From positions 1 through 64,000 of the forward strand of contig CANPYT010000004.1 of NCBI GenBank assembly GCA_947588705.1: DNA of 64,000 bases, in the 5' to 3' direction. The position numbers and the translations under genes were made by a program. Within the stretch, counting starts at the first letter, position 1; the number at the start of each line of letters is the position of its first letter. The notes beneath the pieces are model-generated. The model made no database searches and was not told where the DNA came from. It worked only from the letters and a program-made list of their open reading frames with translations. This DNA is from an uncultured Acetatifactor sp. Lineage in GTDB: Bacteria; Bacillota; Clostridia; Lachnospirales; Lachnospiraceae. This document shows positions 17,040 through 27,600 of the stretch, piece after piece.

Positions 17040-17315
17040 TCACAAAAAATGATAAAGCCCTATTCCATAAATCGCCGCAAGCCCCGGAAATCCAAGTATT
17101 CCGGATGTCAAAACAGTCAGGGGATTAATGCCGACCCCCAGAAAAATCCCTGCCCCTTCCAGCGCGTTATTTACAAAATAGATAGCGATCGTGCCCAAAA
17201 TACTCCTCATCAATACATTGAGAAGCCATTCCATTTTCCTCTTTAACACTCCCATAAACAATACGATCACGCATATGGCCACCAAAGCCGCCATTCCCTT
17301 AGTCCGATCCGCCAT
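17040..17315 (-). CDS. bofA: BofA family protein
   Basis: A 91-residue membrane protein. The C-terminal half matches BofA, the inhibitor of pro-sigma-K processing in Bacillus: NALEGAGIFLGVGINPLTVLTSGILGFPGL. Two to three membrane helices are present. The ORF opens at 17408, but the ATG at 17315 (MADRTKGM) gives the normal family length. In Bacillus bofA sits beside yaaL and recR. Here a yaaL homologue is divergent next door, while recR is absent from the window. It suggests a sporulating ancestry rather than proving sporulation. Confidence 0.85.
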   Translation of the reverse strand: MADRTKGMAALVAICVIVLFMGVLKRKMEWLLNVLMRSILGTIAIYFVNNALEGAGIFLGVGINPLTVLTSGILGFPGLAAIYGIGLYHFL

Positions 17316-17496
17316 CTTACCCCCAACGTTCCCTGCCGCCCTGCAAAGAATAAATGGAAATTGTCCGATTTCTCTATACCTTATGATGGGCCGGAAAAAA
17401 TTATTCATAAAAATAACTTTTATTGGTAAAAATGGTATATTTTACTAAAACCGCGCTTATACTTGTAACAACTTAGCGGAAAGGAATCGTGATCTC

Positions 17497-17793
17497 ATGA
17501 AAACATATTTTCGTCAGCGGACAGGCAGCGCAGGTCTCCGGGAGGAGGACTACTCTCCCGTAACGCTTTTGGATTCCATAGAAAAAACCCGCCAGGCCCT
17601 GGATCAGGCATATGCGGGTTTCGACAACGCACTCGAAGAAGATTTGATCGACAGTTACATCTATGAAATTTATGCTCTCCAAAAAAGATACAAGCATTTG
17701 ACAGACCTTGCCGCTGCGGAGGAACCGCTCCAGCTGCAGGCTTCAGACGTACATTCCCCGATTCGTACCCTGGTCAGCCATGTTTTCGGTTAA
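17497..17793 (+). CDS. DUF2508 (YaaL-like) protein
   Basis: A 98-residue soluble, helical, acidic protein of the DUF2508/YaaL family (DSIEKTRQALDQAYAGFDNALEEDLIDSYIYEI). The function is unknown, and the family is linked to recR/bofA in Firmicutes. AAAGGA lies about 13 bases upstream of the ATG. Its last 51 bases overlap, in the opposite direction, the coding end of fliS. Confidence 0.85.
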   Translation: MKTYFRQRTGSAGLREEDYSPVTLLDSIEKTRQALDQAYAGFDNALEEDLIDSYIYEIYALQKRYKHLTDLAAAEEPLQLQASDVHSPIRTLVSHVFG

Positions 17794-18219
17794 TGTGTTC
17801 CTGCCATAAGTCAGACCTGCGTACACCGTCTGGGAATTGGCCATAACAGGGCCCGAGACATTCCGGACAGAAACTTTCTCATAGGCGTCATGAAGCGGGC
17901 GTATTACCTGCTCTATCTCGCGCAGCGGCTGCGCCTCGCTTTTCGCCTCGCAGGCCGCGAGCCTCCGGACACAGAAAAGATACAGCTGAAGCAGTGCGGG
18001 CGCAGGCTCATATTCCATCCGCAGCGAATTGATCAATTCGTTGAGACATCCCCTGGCCTTCCGGGCCGCCTCATGGAAGGCCGCCCTGTCCGCGCTTTCC
18101 AGCAGTTCTTCGCTTTCCTGCAGATAGCACAAAAGCATTTCATATAAAATCACGATCATCTCTGTGGAGTTGGCCTGTGTGATCCGAAGTGTAAACTGTT
18201 GCTTGACTTCCCTTGTCAT
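17743..18219 (-). CDS. fliS: Flagellar export chaperone FliS
   Basis: A 158-residue FliS-type protein that binds the C-terminus of newly made flagellin and keeps it unfolded for export. The N-terminal part TQANSTEMIVILYEMLLCYL and the C-terminal MANSQTVYAGLTYGRN are family features. It lies directly downstream of the flagellin gene. Start taken at the ATG at 18219 after AGAGGAAA. An in-frame ATG at 18252 is possible. Its 3' end overlaps the convergent yaaL-type gene by 51 coding bases. Confidence 0.85.
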   Translation of the reverse strand: MTREVKQQFTLRITQANSTEMIVILYEMLLCYLQESEELLESADRAAFHEAARKARGCLNELINSLRMEYEPAPALLQLYLFCVRRLAACEAKSEAQPLREIEQVIRPLHDAYEKVSVRNVSGPVMANSQTVYAGLTYGRNTLTENMADQGTNRGMYV

Positions 18220-18282
18220 TTTCCTCTCATTCCGCCGTCCATACGGCATCAACCATATTTGAAAATCTATGTTCCTGTCCGC

Positions 18283-19479
18283 TTACTGTAAAAGCTGAAG
18301 CACCTGAGACGGCCTTTCATTTGCCTGGGCAAGCATGGAAGTACCCGCCTGTGTCAGCACCTGGTAGGTGGTATACTGGGTCATCTCCTCTGCCATGTCC
18401 ACATCCATGATCCTGGAATATGCGGCCGTCATATTTTCTGAGGTCACATCCAGGTTGTTGATGGTGGACTCCAGCCTGTTCTGGTATGCGCCAAGACGGC
18501 CCCGCACATCTGACACATACCTTATGGCGCTGTCAAGGCGGTCGATGGCATCCAGCGCCCCCTCCGCAGTCGATACGTCAATATCTTCTATCGTCATGTT
18601 TTTCAGCGTAATGGCAGGAATATCCATTGCCATTACCTGGCCCTCATTTGCCCCTACCTGAATCCTCATGGAACCGATCCCGGTAGCGTCGATGGTGATG
18701 GAGTTCCCCAGATCGCCGGAGGCAGCCACGCTGAACTCAAGGCTCCTCGTCGTTCCGTCCGCGCCCAGTGTCCCTCCGCTGAAATCCAAGCCGGAAATAT
18801 CCAGGCGCATCTCAAATCCCGCGTCATCCCGGATGACTACCATATCGTCCTCCACGGCGACCGTAGCGCCCGCCGGGAAATCTTCTCCCAGGTCCAGAGT
18901 CGTGTTATCCGGATCGTCCGGCGCATTTTGGGCGACATCATATGTACCGTCCTCTTTCTGCATAAGGGTGATCTTCTGTATCGTATACAGCTTGGCCGCC
19001 ACATCAGTGGAGTAGGAGTTCACCTTGACCCCCAGATTGTTCGTATAGCCCTTCAGGGCAAACTCCCCGTTCAGCAGCTTCTGGCCATTAAATTCTATGG
19101 TTTCCGAGATCCTGGTGATCTCCTCCTTCAGCTGATCTACTTCCTTTTGGACGGTTTCCCTGTCTCCGTCACTCATTATCCCATTGGCGGCCTTCACGGA
19201 AAGCTCATTCATGCGCTGCAGCATCTCGCTGATCTCATTCATGGCCCCGTCCGCAATCTCTATGATGGACACACCGTCGCTGGCATTCTGGTTTGCCCTG
19301 GCCAGGCTCTCAATCTGCGCATTCATCCTCTTCGCCATCGCCAGGCCCGCCGGATTGTCCTTCGCGCTGTTGATCTTCAGCCCCGAAGACAGTCTCTGTA
19401 ATGACTGCGCCAACAGATCGTCATTGTTGGACAGCGAGTTATTAGATAACATTGCGGATACATTGTAATTGATTCTCAT
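18283..19479 (-). CDS. Flagellin
   Basis: A 398-residue flagellin. The conserved N-terminal D0/D1 region ([28 protein letters not shown]) covers about 1-145 and the C-terminal region about 320-398 ([33 protein letters not shown], ending in QVLQLLQ). The middle 150 residues are a variable surface domain. The start MRINYN rather than MVVQHN suits Lachnospiraceae. It begins three bases after the DUF6240 gene and precedes fliS, so the three form one unit behind a sigma-28-type promoter. No basal-body genes are in the window. Confidence 0.95.
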   Translation of the reverse strand: MRINYNVSAMLSNNSLSNNDDLLAQSLQRLSSGLKINSAKDNPAGLAMAKRMNAQIESLARANQNASDGVSIIEIADGAMNEISEMLQRMNELSVKAANGIMSDGDRETVQKEVDQLKEEITRISETIEFNGQKLLNGEFALKGYTNNLGVKVNSYSTDVAAKLYTIQKITLMQKEDGTYDVAQNAPDDPDNTTLDLGEDFPAGATVAVEDDMVVIRDDAGFEMRLDISGLDFSGGTLGADGTTRSLEFSVAASGDLGNSITIDATGIGSMRIQVGANEGQVMAMDIPAITLKNMTIEDIDVSTAEGALDAIDRLDSAIRYVSDVRGRLGAYQNRLESTINNLDVTSENMTAAYSRIMDVDMAEEMTQYTTYQVLTQAGTSMLAQANERPSQVLQLLQ

Positions 19480-19482
19480 AGA

Positions 19483-22467
19483 CTAAATTCCTCTCTTCTG
19501 CACTGCCTGCAGAAATACCTTTGCCACCCGGTAAAGTTCCGCGTTGTCCGCGGAGCGTACTTCCGAGGCTTCTATGTCTGCATCTGCCGCGGGATCCGAT
19601 GAAATAGCTATGCGGCCTATCTTCCAGGTATCTCCCGCTTCCTCTCTAAAGGTATCGGCTAATTCCTGCAATTTCATTACCTCATTTTGATCCCGGGCCG
19701 TAAAAATACCATTCAATACCCCGTTTTCCAGCTGAAACCGGGCGTTCAGGCAAAATTCGTCAGAAACCTGTACGCCCACGCTTACCTGGCCTTTTCGGGA
19801 ATCGCCCCGCTCCAGGATCAAATGCACCCGCGTCAAGGTTTCTCCGATATAAACCGGGAGAAAATATTCCTCCTGCCTGGCAAGAGCCGCCGCCACAGTA
19901 AGCTGCTTATGCACCAGCTGCAGCCCGCGGACATCCAGGCTTGTATCCGCTTGCTGAATGGATGCCTCCTCCACAGCCTTCTGCGTCTCTTCGGTCAGGT
20001 TTTCATATTCCCTCACGAAAGTTTCCCGGTCATCCAATACTTCCCATAATGCTCCCCCGGCCATCTCCCCGGATGCGGATGCTTCCTCCGCTCTTCCATC
20101 GGATGTCTCCGGCGGATCCGCTGCCGTTCCGTCAGAGCCCGACACATGTGCCCCCTCCTTTTCGGCGTGTGACACTTCTGTCGTTTTTCCTTCCGCGGAA
20201 CCTCCACCCCTTCTGCGGGATATGCCCCTGCCCGCCGCAAACAGATTTTCTCTGCCGTTTGCCAGCGCCTGCGCTGCCATCAGATTATCGGCGCCAGGTG
20301 CAAGCTGGCCCCTCTGAAGCATTGTGACGCTCTGGCTGTCCGCATTTGCCACAGCCTCCCTCAGCTCCTCCAACTCTTCTCTCTGGTATGCGCGTTCGGC
20401 CTCTTCGTTTTGTGACACTTCTGTCAGGACTTCGTCTGTCCTGCGGACAAAAGCCTTTTCGATCTGATCGGATATGCTCTCGCCTTTCCGCAAAAGCTCC
20501 GCCACCGTTCCCAGTTCATCCGCCACTTTCACGTCAATAGACTTTACTTTCCCACTGCGCACAGCAGCCAGAAGATTGGAAAAATGAAGTTCCGCCTGGG
20601 CGTTCACAAGCGCACCGACCACGGCTCCATCCGACCTTTCAATCTGGCGTATCAGCCGGTAGACACCGATATAACTTTCCCGCTCCGCATCTGTGATAGC
20701 CCTGTTCTGCTCCATGCGGTATAGGAAACGGCTGTAACTCTCCGCCTCCCGGCGATATTCCTCCGGCAATTCCTCAAAATAACGCTCCAACTCCGAAAAA
20801 TTTTTTTCCAGCGGATTGACCCCATCCCGTATCATCTTGAGCGTTGCCCCAGGTGTCATTTTCTCAACAACAGCTTTCACCTGCCGGTCCGCTTCCATGA
20901 CGCGCTCCACGTTTTCCTGCGTCGTCGGCATCCGGTTATATCCCAGGATCCTGACCGCCCTGCGGTTTTCCTCATTCGGCTCAAGCCCCAGATCCCGAAG
21001 GATATCGTCCACATTCGCAAACGCTTTCCGGATGCTGTCTCCCAGATCCGCCCTGGGCGCGGTCATCAGAGTCTCATAGCTCTCCCTGGCCTGGTCATAC
21101 CTTTCTTTGATCTCCGTGCCCTGGCTGTGAAACTCCTCAAGCGTTGCGGCAGGCTGCCCTTCCGCGAAAACTCCCAATACCTGCGCGGGAAGGCCGGGAA
21201 GCTCCGCCACCACCCGATCCACGGTCTGGCAACAGCGATATTTTTCCACCGCTTCCTCGTCACCGGGAAAATACTGCTCCGCCAACTCACGTTCCGCCTG
21301 CTTCAAAGCTTCCACCAGCTCTTCCATGGGTGCGGTGTCAATGGAAAAACCGCTTTTTAACAGTTTTATGTTTACTTCCGCCGTCATCCTCAACCGAATC
21401 TCTTCCAGCTGCCTGCGGGCCGTCACGTCCCCGGCAAAGCGTTCCCATGCCTCGTCGGAATGATAATATTCCGCCAGACGGGCTGCCTTGTCATAAAGAT
21501 TTTCCCTCTTTCCACCCAACTTTGCGTGTACAGGATCCTTCCCCTCCGAAATGGCATCCGCCGCGGCCCGGGCAAACTCTTCCTCCGTCACAGGCAGAGG
21601 GATCTCCCCCAGTTTCTCCAGCCTGTCCAGATTTTCATTGGTAAGCGGCAGTCCATTCTCCAAAAGCCACGCGGCATTCCGCCTGCTCTCTTCATTCACT
21701 TCCCTTCCGGACTGGGCGATCAGGCGATCCACCTGTTCCGCGAGCTCCTCTGACTGCTCCAGGTCGGCATTGTAGGCGTAATACCCCTGAACCTCCTCCT
21801 CATAGAAACGGGGCGCATTCCCTCCTGCCGCGCCGGAACCGCTGTTCTGCGCCAGGTACAGATTCCAGATTTCCCCTTCCATCTCATTGTCGATCAGATA
21901 ACGGCTGGATCCCTCGTCCATTGGCTGCAGCTCCACGGCCATATTCCAAGCTCTCAAAGCCAGATCCAGATTTTCGCGCGTCAGGGGAAGGTCCGCCGCC
22001 CCAAAACTGTCAACAAGCGCGTCCGCGAGCGTCTGGCTCCCCAGCGCGGCCGCCAGAGTCTCTACGTCCAGGTCATCCGTATACCCCTTGATATCTTTCC
22101 CGGCACGTACCAGCTCCGCCTTGATCCTATCCACAATAGTCACCGCTTTTTCGGGATCCATACTGCGGAAATCAAACCCCTCTTCCTGAAGTTTCGCGTA
22201 ATCCTCCTCCGACATGGTATGTGACATCAGTGTCATGTAATCCTGCTGCACATCCACGTTAGTGCGATCCGCCTCCTGCTGGATCTCGATCAGGCTCTTG
22301 CCTTTCCCCGCTTTGCCTGTTCCGCCCCAATCCTGTACGCCCTCTGAATATACGGCGCCGGGCGCCACGGCAGCCGCCGCTGTCTTTTTCCCGCATTCAA
22401 CATGGTTCTTTTCACTCTGCGTCTTTTCTGTCCCGGACAGATTTTGCTGATAAAACGATATTTTCAA
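19483..22467 (-). CDS. DUF6240 protein, large flagellum-associated protein
   Basis: A 994-residue, highly acidic, mostly helical soluble protein matching DUF6240 proteins of motile Lachnospiraceae. It contains repeats of the form LPLTxENLDxLxxLG (about 160-330 and 530-560), each probably a small helical unit, then a low-complexity stretch (about 750-820). The C-terminal 150 residues (LPVYIGETLTRVHLILERG) vaguely recall FliK hook-length proteins. A TTG at 22467 behind GAGGAG is preferred to the upstream GTG. It leads the flagellin operon, so a flagellar role such as length control or assembly is likely but unproven. Confidence 0.7.
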   Translation of the reverse strand: MKISFYQQNLSGTEKTQSEKNHVECGKKTAAAAVAPGAVYSEGVQDWGGTGKAGKGKSLIEIQQEADRTNVDVQQDYMTLMSHTMSEEDYAKLQEEGFDFRSMDPEKAVTIVDRIKAELVRAGKDIKGYTDDLDVETLAAALGSQTLADALVDSFGAADLPLTRENLDLALRAWNMAVELQPMDEGSSRYLIDNEMEGEIWNLYLAQNSGSGAAGGNAPRFYEEEVQGYYAYNADLEQSEELAEQVDRLIAQSGREVNEESRRNAAWLLENGLPLTNENLDRLEKLGEIPLPVTEEEFARAAADAISEGKDPVHAKLGGKRENLYDKAARLAEYYHSDEAWERFAGDVTARRQLEEIRLRMTAEVNIKLLKSGFSIDTAPMEELVEALKQAERELAEQYFPGDEEAVEKYRCCQTVDRVVAELPGLPAQVLGVFAEGQPAATLEEFHSQGTEIKERYDQARESYETLMTAPRADLGDSIRKAFANVDDILRDLGLEPNEENRRAVRILGYNRMPTTQENVERVMEADRQVKAVVEKMTPGATLKMIRDGVNPLEKNFSELERYFEELPEEYRREAESYSRFLYRMEQNRAITDAERESYIGVYRLIRQIERSDGAVVGALVNAQAELHFSNLLAAVRSGKVKSIDVKVADELGTVAELLRKGESISDQIEKAFVRRTDEVLTEVSQNEEAERAYQREELEELREAVANADSQSVTMLQRGQLAPGADNLMAAQALANGRENLFAAGRGISRRRGGGSAEGKTTEVSHAEKEGAHVSGSDGTAADPPETSDGRAEEASASGEMAGGALWEVLDDRETFVREYENLTEETQKAVEEASIQQADTSLDVRGLQLVHKQLTVAAALARQEEYFLPVYIGETLTRVHLILERGDSRKGQVSVGVQVSDEFCLNARFQLENGVLNGIFTARDQNEVMKLQELADTFREEAGDTWKIGRIAISSDPAADADIEASEVRSADNAELYRVAKVFLQAVQKRGI

Positions 22468-22538
22468 GATGATTCTCCTCACACAACGGTCAAATACCCT
22501 GCAGCGAACTGACAGGGAATGAATTTGTCACATGTTTT

Positions 22539-22565
22539 ATTTCGGCAGATAAGGGATTTTTCTTA
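22539..22565 (-). promoter_or_regulatory. Sigma-28 (FliA/SigD) type promoter of the flagellin operon
   Basis: On the minus strand TAAG, 15 bases, then GCCGAAAT closely match the consensus TAAA-N15-GCCGATAA. It lies 72 bases before the DUF6240 start, with no other strong promoter between it and flagellin. This ties the DUF6240 gene to late flagellar expression. Confidence 0.7.
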
Positions 22566-22594
22566 ATGGGACACTTACTTTCAGCTCCCACGTA

Positions 22595-22630
22595 CCAAAA
22601 AATCCGGCTGAAACACCCTTCAGCCGGATT
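22595..22630 (-). terminator. Terminator of glgB
   Basis: A 12-bp stem built on AATCCGGCTGAA with a 6-base loop is followed on the minus strand by TTTTTT. It closes the TPR-glgB unit and insulates the flagellin operon. Confidence 0.9.
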
Positions 22631-22669
22631 CGCTGTCATCTTATTCACTTTCTGCTCTCCCGGAAAGCC

Positions 22670-24643
22670 TCAGAACAGATATAGCGCTGCCCCGTAGGGC
22701 GGCAGATCCAGAGTAATGGAATATTTCTGCTGATTGCAGGGAACTTTCTCCGCATTCACCTCCACAGGCAGCGGATTGCCCCAGCCCCCAAACCTTTCCT
22801 CGTCGCTATTTAAAAGCAATTTATATTTTTTCTTTTTCGGCACGGGAACGCGATACCCATCTCGCTTCACAGGCGTCATGTTCAGGACGAACAACACGTT
22901 ATTTGTGCCCGCGGAGCTTTTTCTCACAAAGGAAAACACACTGTTGTCCGCATCATCCGCATTCATCCACTCGAACCCTGCCCAACTGTCATCCAGTTCA
23001 TACATTGCCGGGTACCTGCGGTAAATTTTCAGCAGCTCCTTCACATACTCTTTCATGCCGGCATTATTCTTTTCCGCCAGCAAAAACCAATCCAGCTCCC
23101 TCGCTTCGCTCCACTCCCGCTCCTGGCCGAACTCCTGGCCCATGAACAGCAGCTTCTTGCCCGCGTGGCCGAACATATAAGCATAACCAGTCCGCAGATT
23201 GGCATATTTGTCCACCTGATATCCCGGCATCTTGTTTACCATAGAACATTTTAGATGCACCACCTCGTCGTGGGACAGGGGCAGAATATATTTTTCGCTT
23301 TCATTATAGCTCATGGCAAATGTCATGCCGTAATGATCGCCTTTTCTATAGATGGGATCCAGTTTCATGTACTCGCAGAAATCGTGCATCCACCCCATAT
23401 TCCACTTAAAGGTAAATCCAAGGCCCTCATCGCCCACCTCGCCGGACACATTGGGCCAGGCGGTGGATTCCTCCGCAATCGTCATGAATCCGGGATAAGT
23501 GCCTCTCACCACGGAATTCATGTGGCGGAAAAACTCAATGGCTTCCAGGTTCTTGTTCCCGCCGTATTTGTTCGGCACCCATTGTCCATCCTGTTTTCCA
23601 TAGTCCAGGTACAGCATGGAGGCCACCGCGTCCACACGAATACCGTCCACATGGAACTCTCTGAGCCAATATAGAACATTGGCGATCAGGAAATTCTTCA
23701 CCTCATATTTGCCATAGTTAAAGATCTTTGTGCCCCAGTCCGGGTGCTCGCCCAGACGTGGATCCGGATGTTCATAAATACACTGCCCGTCGAACTGTCC
23801 GAGGCCATGGGCATCCGTTGCAAAATGAGCAGGCACCCAGTCCAGGATCACACCTATGCCGGCTTTATGCAGGGCATTTACCAAATACATAAAATCCTTT
23901 GGGGTACCGTATCGGGAGGTTGGCGCATAATACCCTGTCACCTGATATCCCCAGGAACCATCAAAAGGATGCTCCGCGATCCCCATCAATTCGATATGGG
24001 TAAACTTCATTTCCTTTAAATATTCCACTATCCTGTCGGCAAACTGCCGATAATTGTAAAATCCCTCTTCCGTGCCGTCCGGATGCTTCATAAAGGAACC
24101 GATATGACACTCGTAAATGGCCAGCGGCTCTTTCCGCATGTCCTTCTGGTCACGCTGTTCCATCCACTTTTCATCTTTCCAGTCAAATCCGCTCAAGTCC
24201 GTTGTGACAGATGCCGTACCCGGCCGATATTCCGCATAATTTGCAAAGGGATCCGCCTTGTACAGTTTCCTTCCGTCAGACGCGGTGATGAGGAACTTGT
24301 ACATTTCCCCTTCCTTCACGCCGGGAAGAAACAGCCCCCAGATCCCTATAGGGCCAAGCTTCTTCATGGGAGCCGCATCTTCCTTCCAGTCGTTAAAGCT
24401 CCCGACCACATGTACCTGCGCCGCGTTCGGTGCCCAGACTCCAAAGAAATAGCCTTTCACCCCATCCTCCACAGAAGGATGGGCGCCCAGCTTCTTGTAG
24501 ATGTCATAGTGCGTTCCCTGGGAAAAGAGATATTGATCCGCCTCGGAAATAAATATTTTCTTTTCCTCAGAATCCATTTCCTTTGCGGCATTCCCCTTTT
24601 GGGGTACATTTTGTTCTTTTTCTGCCTTTGCTGTCCTTGCCAC
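22670..24643 (-). CDS. glgB: 1,4-alpha-glucan branching enzyme
   Basis: A 657-residue GH13 branching enzyme that makes the alpha-1,6 branches of glycogen. A CBM48 domain (about 55-150, FFGVWAPNAAQVHVVGSFND) precedes the catalytic barrel. Catalytic regions are DWVPAHF, DGIRVDAVASM (nucleophile Asp), TIAEESTAW (acid/base Glu) and LPLSHDEVVH. A 40-residue charged N-terminal tail is extra. Start chosen as a GTG behind GGAGGGGG, 16 bases after the TPR gene's stop, which puts the two in one operon. No other glycogen genes are nearby. Confidence 0.95.
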   Translation of the reverse strand: MARTAKAEKEQNVPQKGNAAKEMDSEEKKIFISEADQYLFSQGTHYDIYKKLGAHPSVEDGVKGYFFGVWAPNAAQVHVVGSFNDWKEDAAPMKKLGPIGIWGLFLPGVKEGEMYKFLITASDGRKLYKADPFANYAEYRPGTASVTTDLSGFDWKDEKWMEQRDQKDMRKEPLAIYECHIGSFMKHPDGTEEGFYNYRQFADRIVEYLKEMKFTHIELMGIAEHPFDGSWGYQVTGYYAPTSRYGTPKDFMYLVNALHKAGIGVILDWVPAHFATDAHGLGQFDGQCIYEHPDPRLGEHPDWGTKIFNYGKYEVKNFLIANVLYWLREFHVDGIRVDAVASMLYLDYGKQDGQWVPNKYGGNKNLEAIEFFRHMNSVVRGTYPGFMTIAEESTAWPNVSGEVGDEGLGFTFKWNMGWMHDFCEYMKLDPIYRKGDHYGMTFAMSYNESEKYILPLSHDEVVHLKCSMVNKMPGYQVDKYANLRTGYAYMFGHAGKKLLFMGQEFGQEREWSEARELDWFLLAEKNNAGMKEYVKELLKIYRRYPAMYELDDSWAGFEWMNADDADNSVFSFVRKSSAGTNNVLFVLNMTPVKRDGYRVPVPKKKKYKLLLNSDEERFGGWGNPLPVEVNAEKVPCNQQKYSITLDLPPYGAALYLF

Positions 24644-24659
24644 TATCTTCCCCCTCCTC

Positions 24660-27600
24660 TCACACAAAATCCTTTTCTGTCAGGATGATCATGTCCTCTT
24701 CATCATACCGCTTTGCCAACAAAATATCAATAAAATGTCCCAGCGTTTTTTTATTGGCGTGACGTATCGCCTCGTCCACGATCTTTTTCACTTCCAGCAC
24801 TGTGACCGCGTGATCTATGGTCTGAAGTTCCTCGATCCGAGTGTGCAGCGCGAGCACACCGAGCTCATCCACAGCATACTCCATCCCCTTGGCGTATTGC
24901 CTGCCAAATGCCACCAGCATATCGTTGCTCAGCGCCTCCACGTTCATCCGGGCGGTAAAGCAGGAGCCCAGCTCCCCGTTTTCCTCCAGCAGCTTCCCAA
25001 TGGCCTTTCTGGTATCCTCCATGACGATGACGATCCCCAGAGACTCCCTCTGAAGTTCTTTATACAGCGCCGCCGCAGTCTCTTGGTTCATACCGGATGC
25101 CTTTTGAATGATGAGCGCACCGTTCTTCAGCTTTCCCAGCGTCTCCTCTACCTTTTTCCCATTCAAAGCCTGGCCGGATATTTTGGCGACTTTTCCGGAA
25201 AAATTACGGTCTGTGATCTGAACCTCCCGGATCAGATTTTTTGCCAGCGTATCCGTGTCCATTCCCTCATCCCCGGTAATAATAATATTCCCGGTATAAG
25301 CCGCAAGGCTGATATTGTCGATGACATTGGCCAGCTGTTCACGGGCTGCCCTGCTCTGAATATACGGCGCAAAGAGCTCTTTTTCTTCCTGGGTCAGCGC
25401 CCGCACCTTAGCTCGCTCGCGCTCCACCTCAGGTTTCCCCATCGGCTTATCCTTCGGATCCGGGGAATCGCTGCCGCCGGCTGTCTCCGGCTCTTCTGAG
25501 GCTTCCTCTTTCTCTGAAAGCCCTCCGCTCTCTTCAAGTCCTTCCGCTTCCTCCGAAGCTTCTTCCTCTTCCCCTGAAAGCCCTCCGGCCTCTTCTAGTC
25601 CTTCCGCTTCCTCCGAAGCTTCTTCCTCTTCCCCTGAAAGCTCTCCGGCCTCTCCAAGTCCTTCCGTTTCCTCTGAAGCTTCTTCCTCTTCCCCTGAAAG
25701 CTCTTCGCTCTCTTCAAATCCTTCCGCTTCCTCCGAAGCCTCTTCCTCTTCCCCTGAAAGCTCTCCGCTCTCTTCAAATCCTTCCGCTTCTTCCGAAGTT
25801 TCTTCCTCTTCCCCTGAAAGTCCTCCGGCCTCTTCTAGTCCTTCCGCTTCCTCCGAAATTTCCTCTTCCCCTGAAAGCTCTCCGCTCTCTTCAAATCCTT
25901 CCGTTTCTTCTGAAGCTTCTTCCGAAATTTCTTCCTCCGGCGTTCCCGCCACCGCCCCGCTCTCCAGCTGTTCTAGCAGTCCGTCTCTCACCGAAGCCTC
26001 AAATTCCGTAAACATGCTGCCTGTCTGGCGCAATACACGCTGGCGCACTTCCGCTTCCCGGCGTTCCTGGCTCTCCTGCTTCAGGCGTTCCCACTCGGAA
26101 AGGACATCTTCGATATTCATCTGGCCTGTGATCTGCTTTTCAACCGTCTCTTTCTCCGGCACAACAAGGCTGATCTGTCCGTCGGACTCCTGTGCCAGTA
26201 CGCCCGCCAGTTCCCTGGGCGGCTGAGCCATCAATACCTGCTCCTCCGCTTTCTCGATGCTCTCAAGGCGCAGCTGATTCATAACGATCTCTGCGGTCTC
26301 GTCTTTTACCTGCTTTTTTGACGCCTCACTTTTTTCCCCGGCAGATAATTCCCGTTTTTTCACCTCCGGCCCCGGCCCATATCTTCCCGGATCCGTTACC
26401 ACAGGCTCCCCCTTCGATCCGTATCCCTCAGGAACTGTTACCGCAGGCTCTGGCTCATACCCTTCCTCTTCCGTTGCTGCGGGCTCCGCTTCCGGCCTAT
26501 ATTCTTCCGCATCCGGCACTGCGGTCTCCGCTTCCGGCACGTACCCTTCCGCTTCCGTTACCGCAGGCTCCGAAGCCGGTTCATATCCCTCCAGATCCGG
26601 CACGGTGACTTCCGGTTTCTCCGTTCCCCGCAGGGTTCCAAGCTCTCCCGTCTCGCCGAAAAACACTTCCGTGCTCTCGATCTGCTCCACGCCATCGTCC
26701 ACATCGTTTTCGCTGATATCCTCGTCTTCCAGTTCCGGGAAATCCAACGATTCGGTCTCCATCATAGGCGCAACGATAGAGCGGGTAATGGCCGCGGAAG
26801 GGTTCTGGTTCTGCTCTTCTCCCAGCACTTCGCGCAATCCCGCCGCCAGCTCCGCCTGGAGATTGATGGTATTGTATTTCCCCATATCCATGGTCTTAAC
26901 ATGAATATCCATCTCCTCCGGCTGTTCCGATGCCGAAGCCGTCTCCGCTTCCACCGCCGGATCCTCCGTCCTGCTTTGCCCCGCCCGGCGGATATTTTCA
27001 TAAACCAGAGTATCTCCCTGCAGCCCGCCCGCTTCATAGGCATCCGCGGTTTCCGGCTGCTGTTGATCCCCGTTCTCTTCGTATCCCGTGTAGACATTGT
27101 CCTCATAAACCGGGACCTGCTCCGGTTCCCGGGCAGGCTCCGCCGCCGCAGCCCTTGGAGCGTAAACCTCAAACCGATGATCGTACCGCTCCTGCTGCTC
27201 CGGGCTCAAAGGCTCATGCAGCATCTTAAGCTCCATAGCCTTGATCACATACTTTCCCTCGCCAAACCAGAGGATCAGCTCGTCACACTCTTCCACGCAT
27301 TTTGTGGCAAGCCCCACACGGTGGTAGAGGTAGGCCAGTTCATACGCCCACTTCTCCCGGTAGTCTCTCTTCTTCAGCTCCTCAAGCACATCGATGCGCT
27401 CTTCCAGCCTCACGTCCTGCGCTTCATACAGCTTATATTGCAGAATATAACACCCGGGATCCTTGGGCGCGACCTGTTTAAATTCATTATAATATTTTAT
27501 CGCCTGCACAAGTTCTTCTGTCTTGATACACAATTCACAGAGAGAATAACAGATCGTTCTGCCGCCCGGCCTTCTTTCATAAGCCAAAAGCAGCATATTC

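Noticed and set aside
25496-25925. Tandem repeats considered as a CRISPR array
   Set aside because: Units are contiguous without unique spacers and encode an in-frame protein repeat. The same reasoning excludes 39326-39556 and 8184-8240.
26421-26435. GGAACTGTTACC resembling a MITE end inside the TPR gene
   Set aside because: It lies in a coding repeat with no partner end and no flanking duplication, so it is a chance match.
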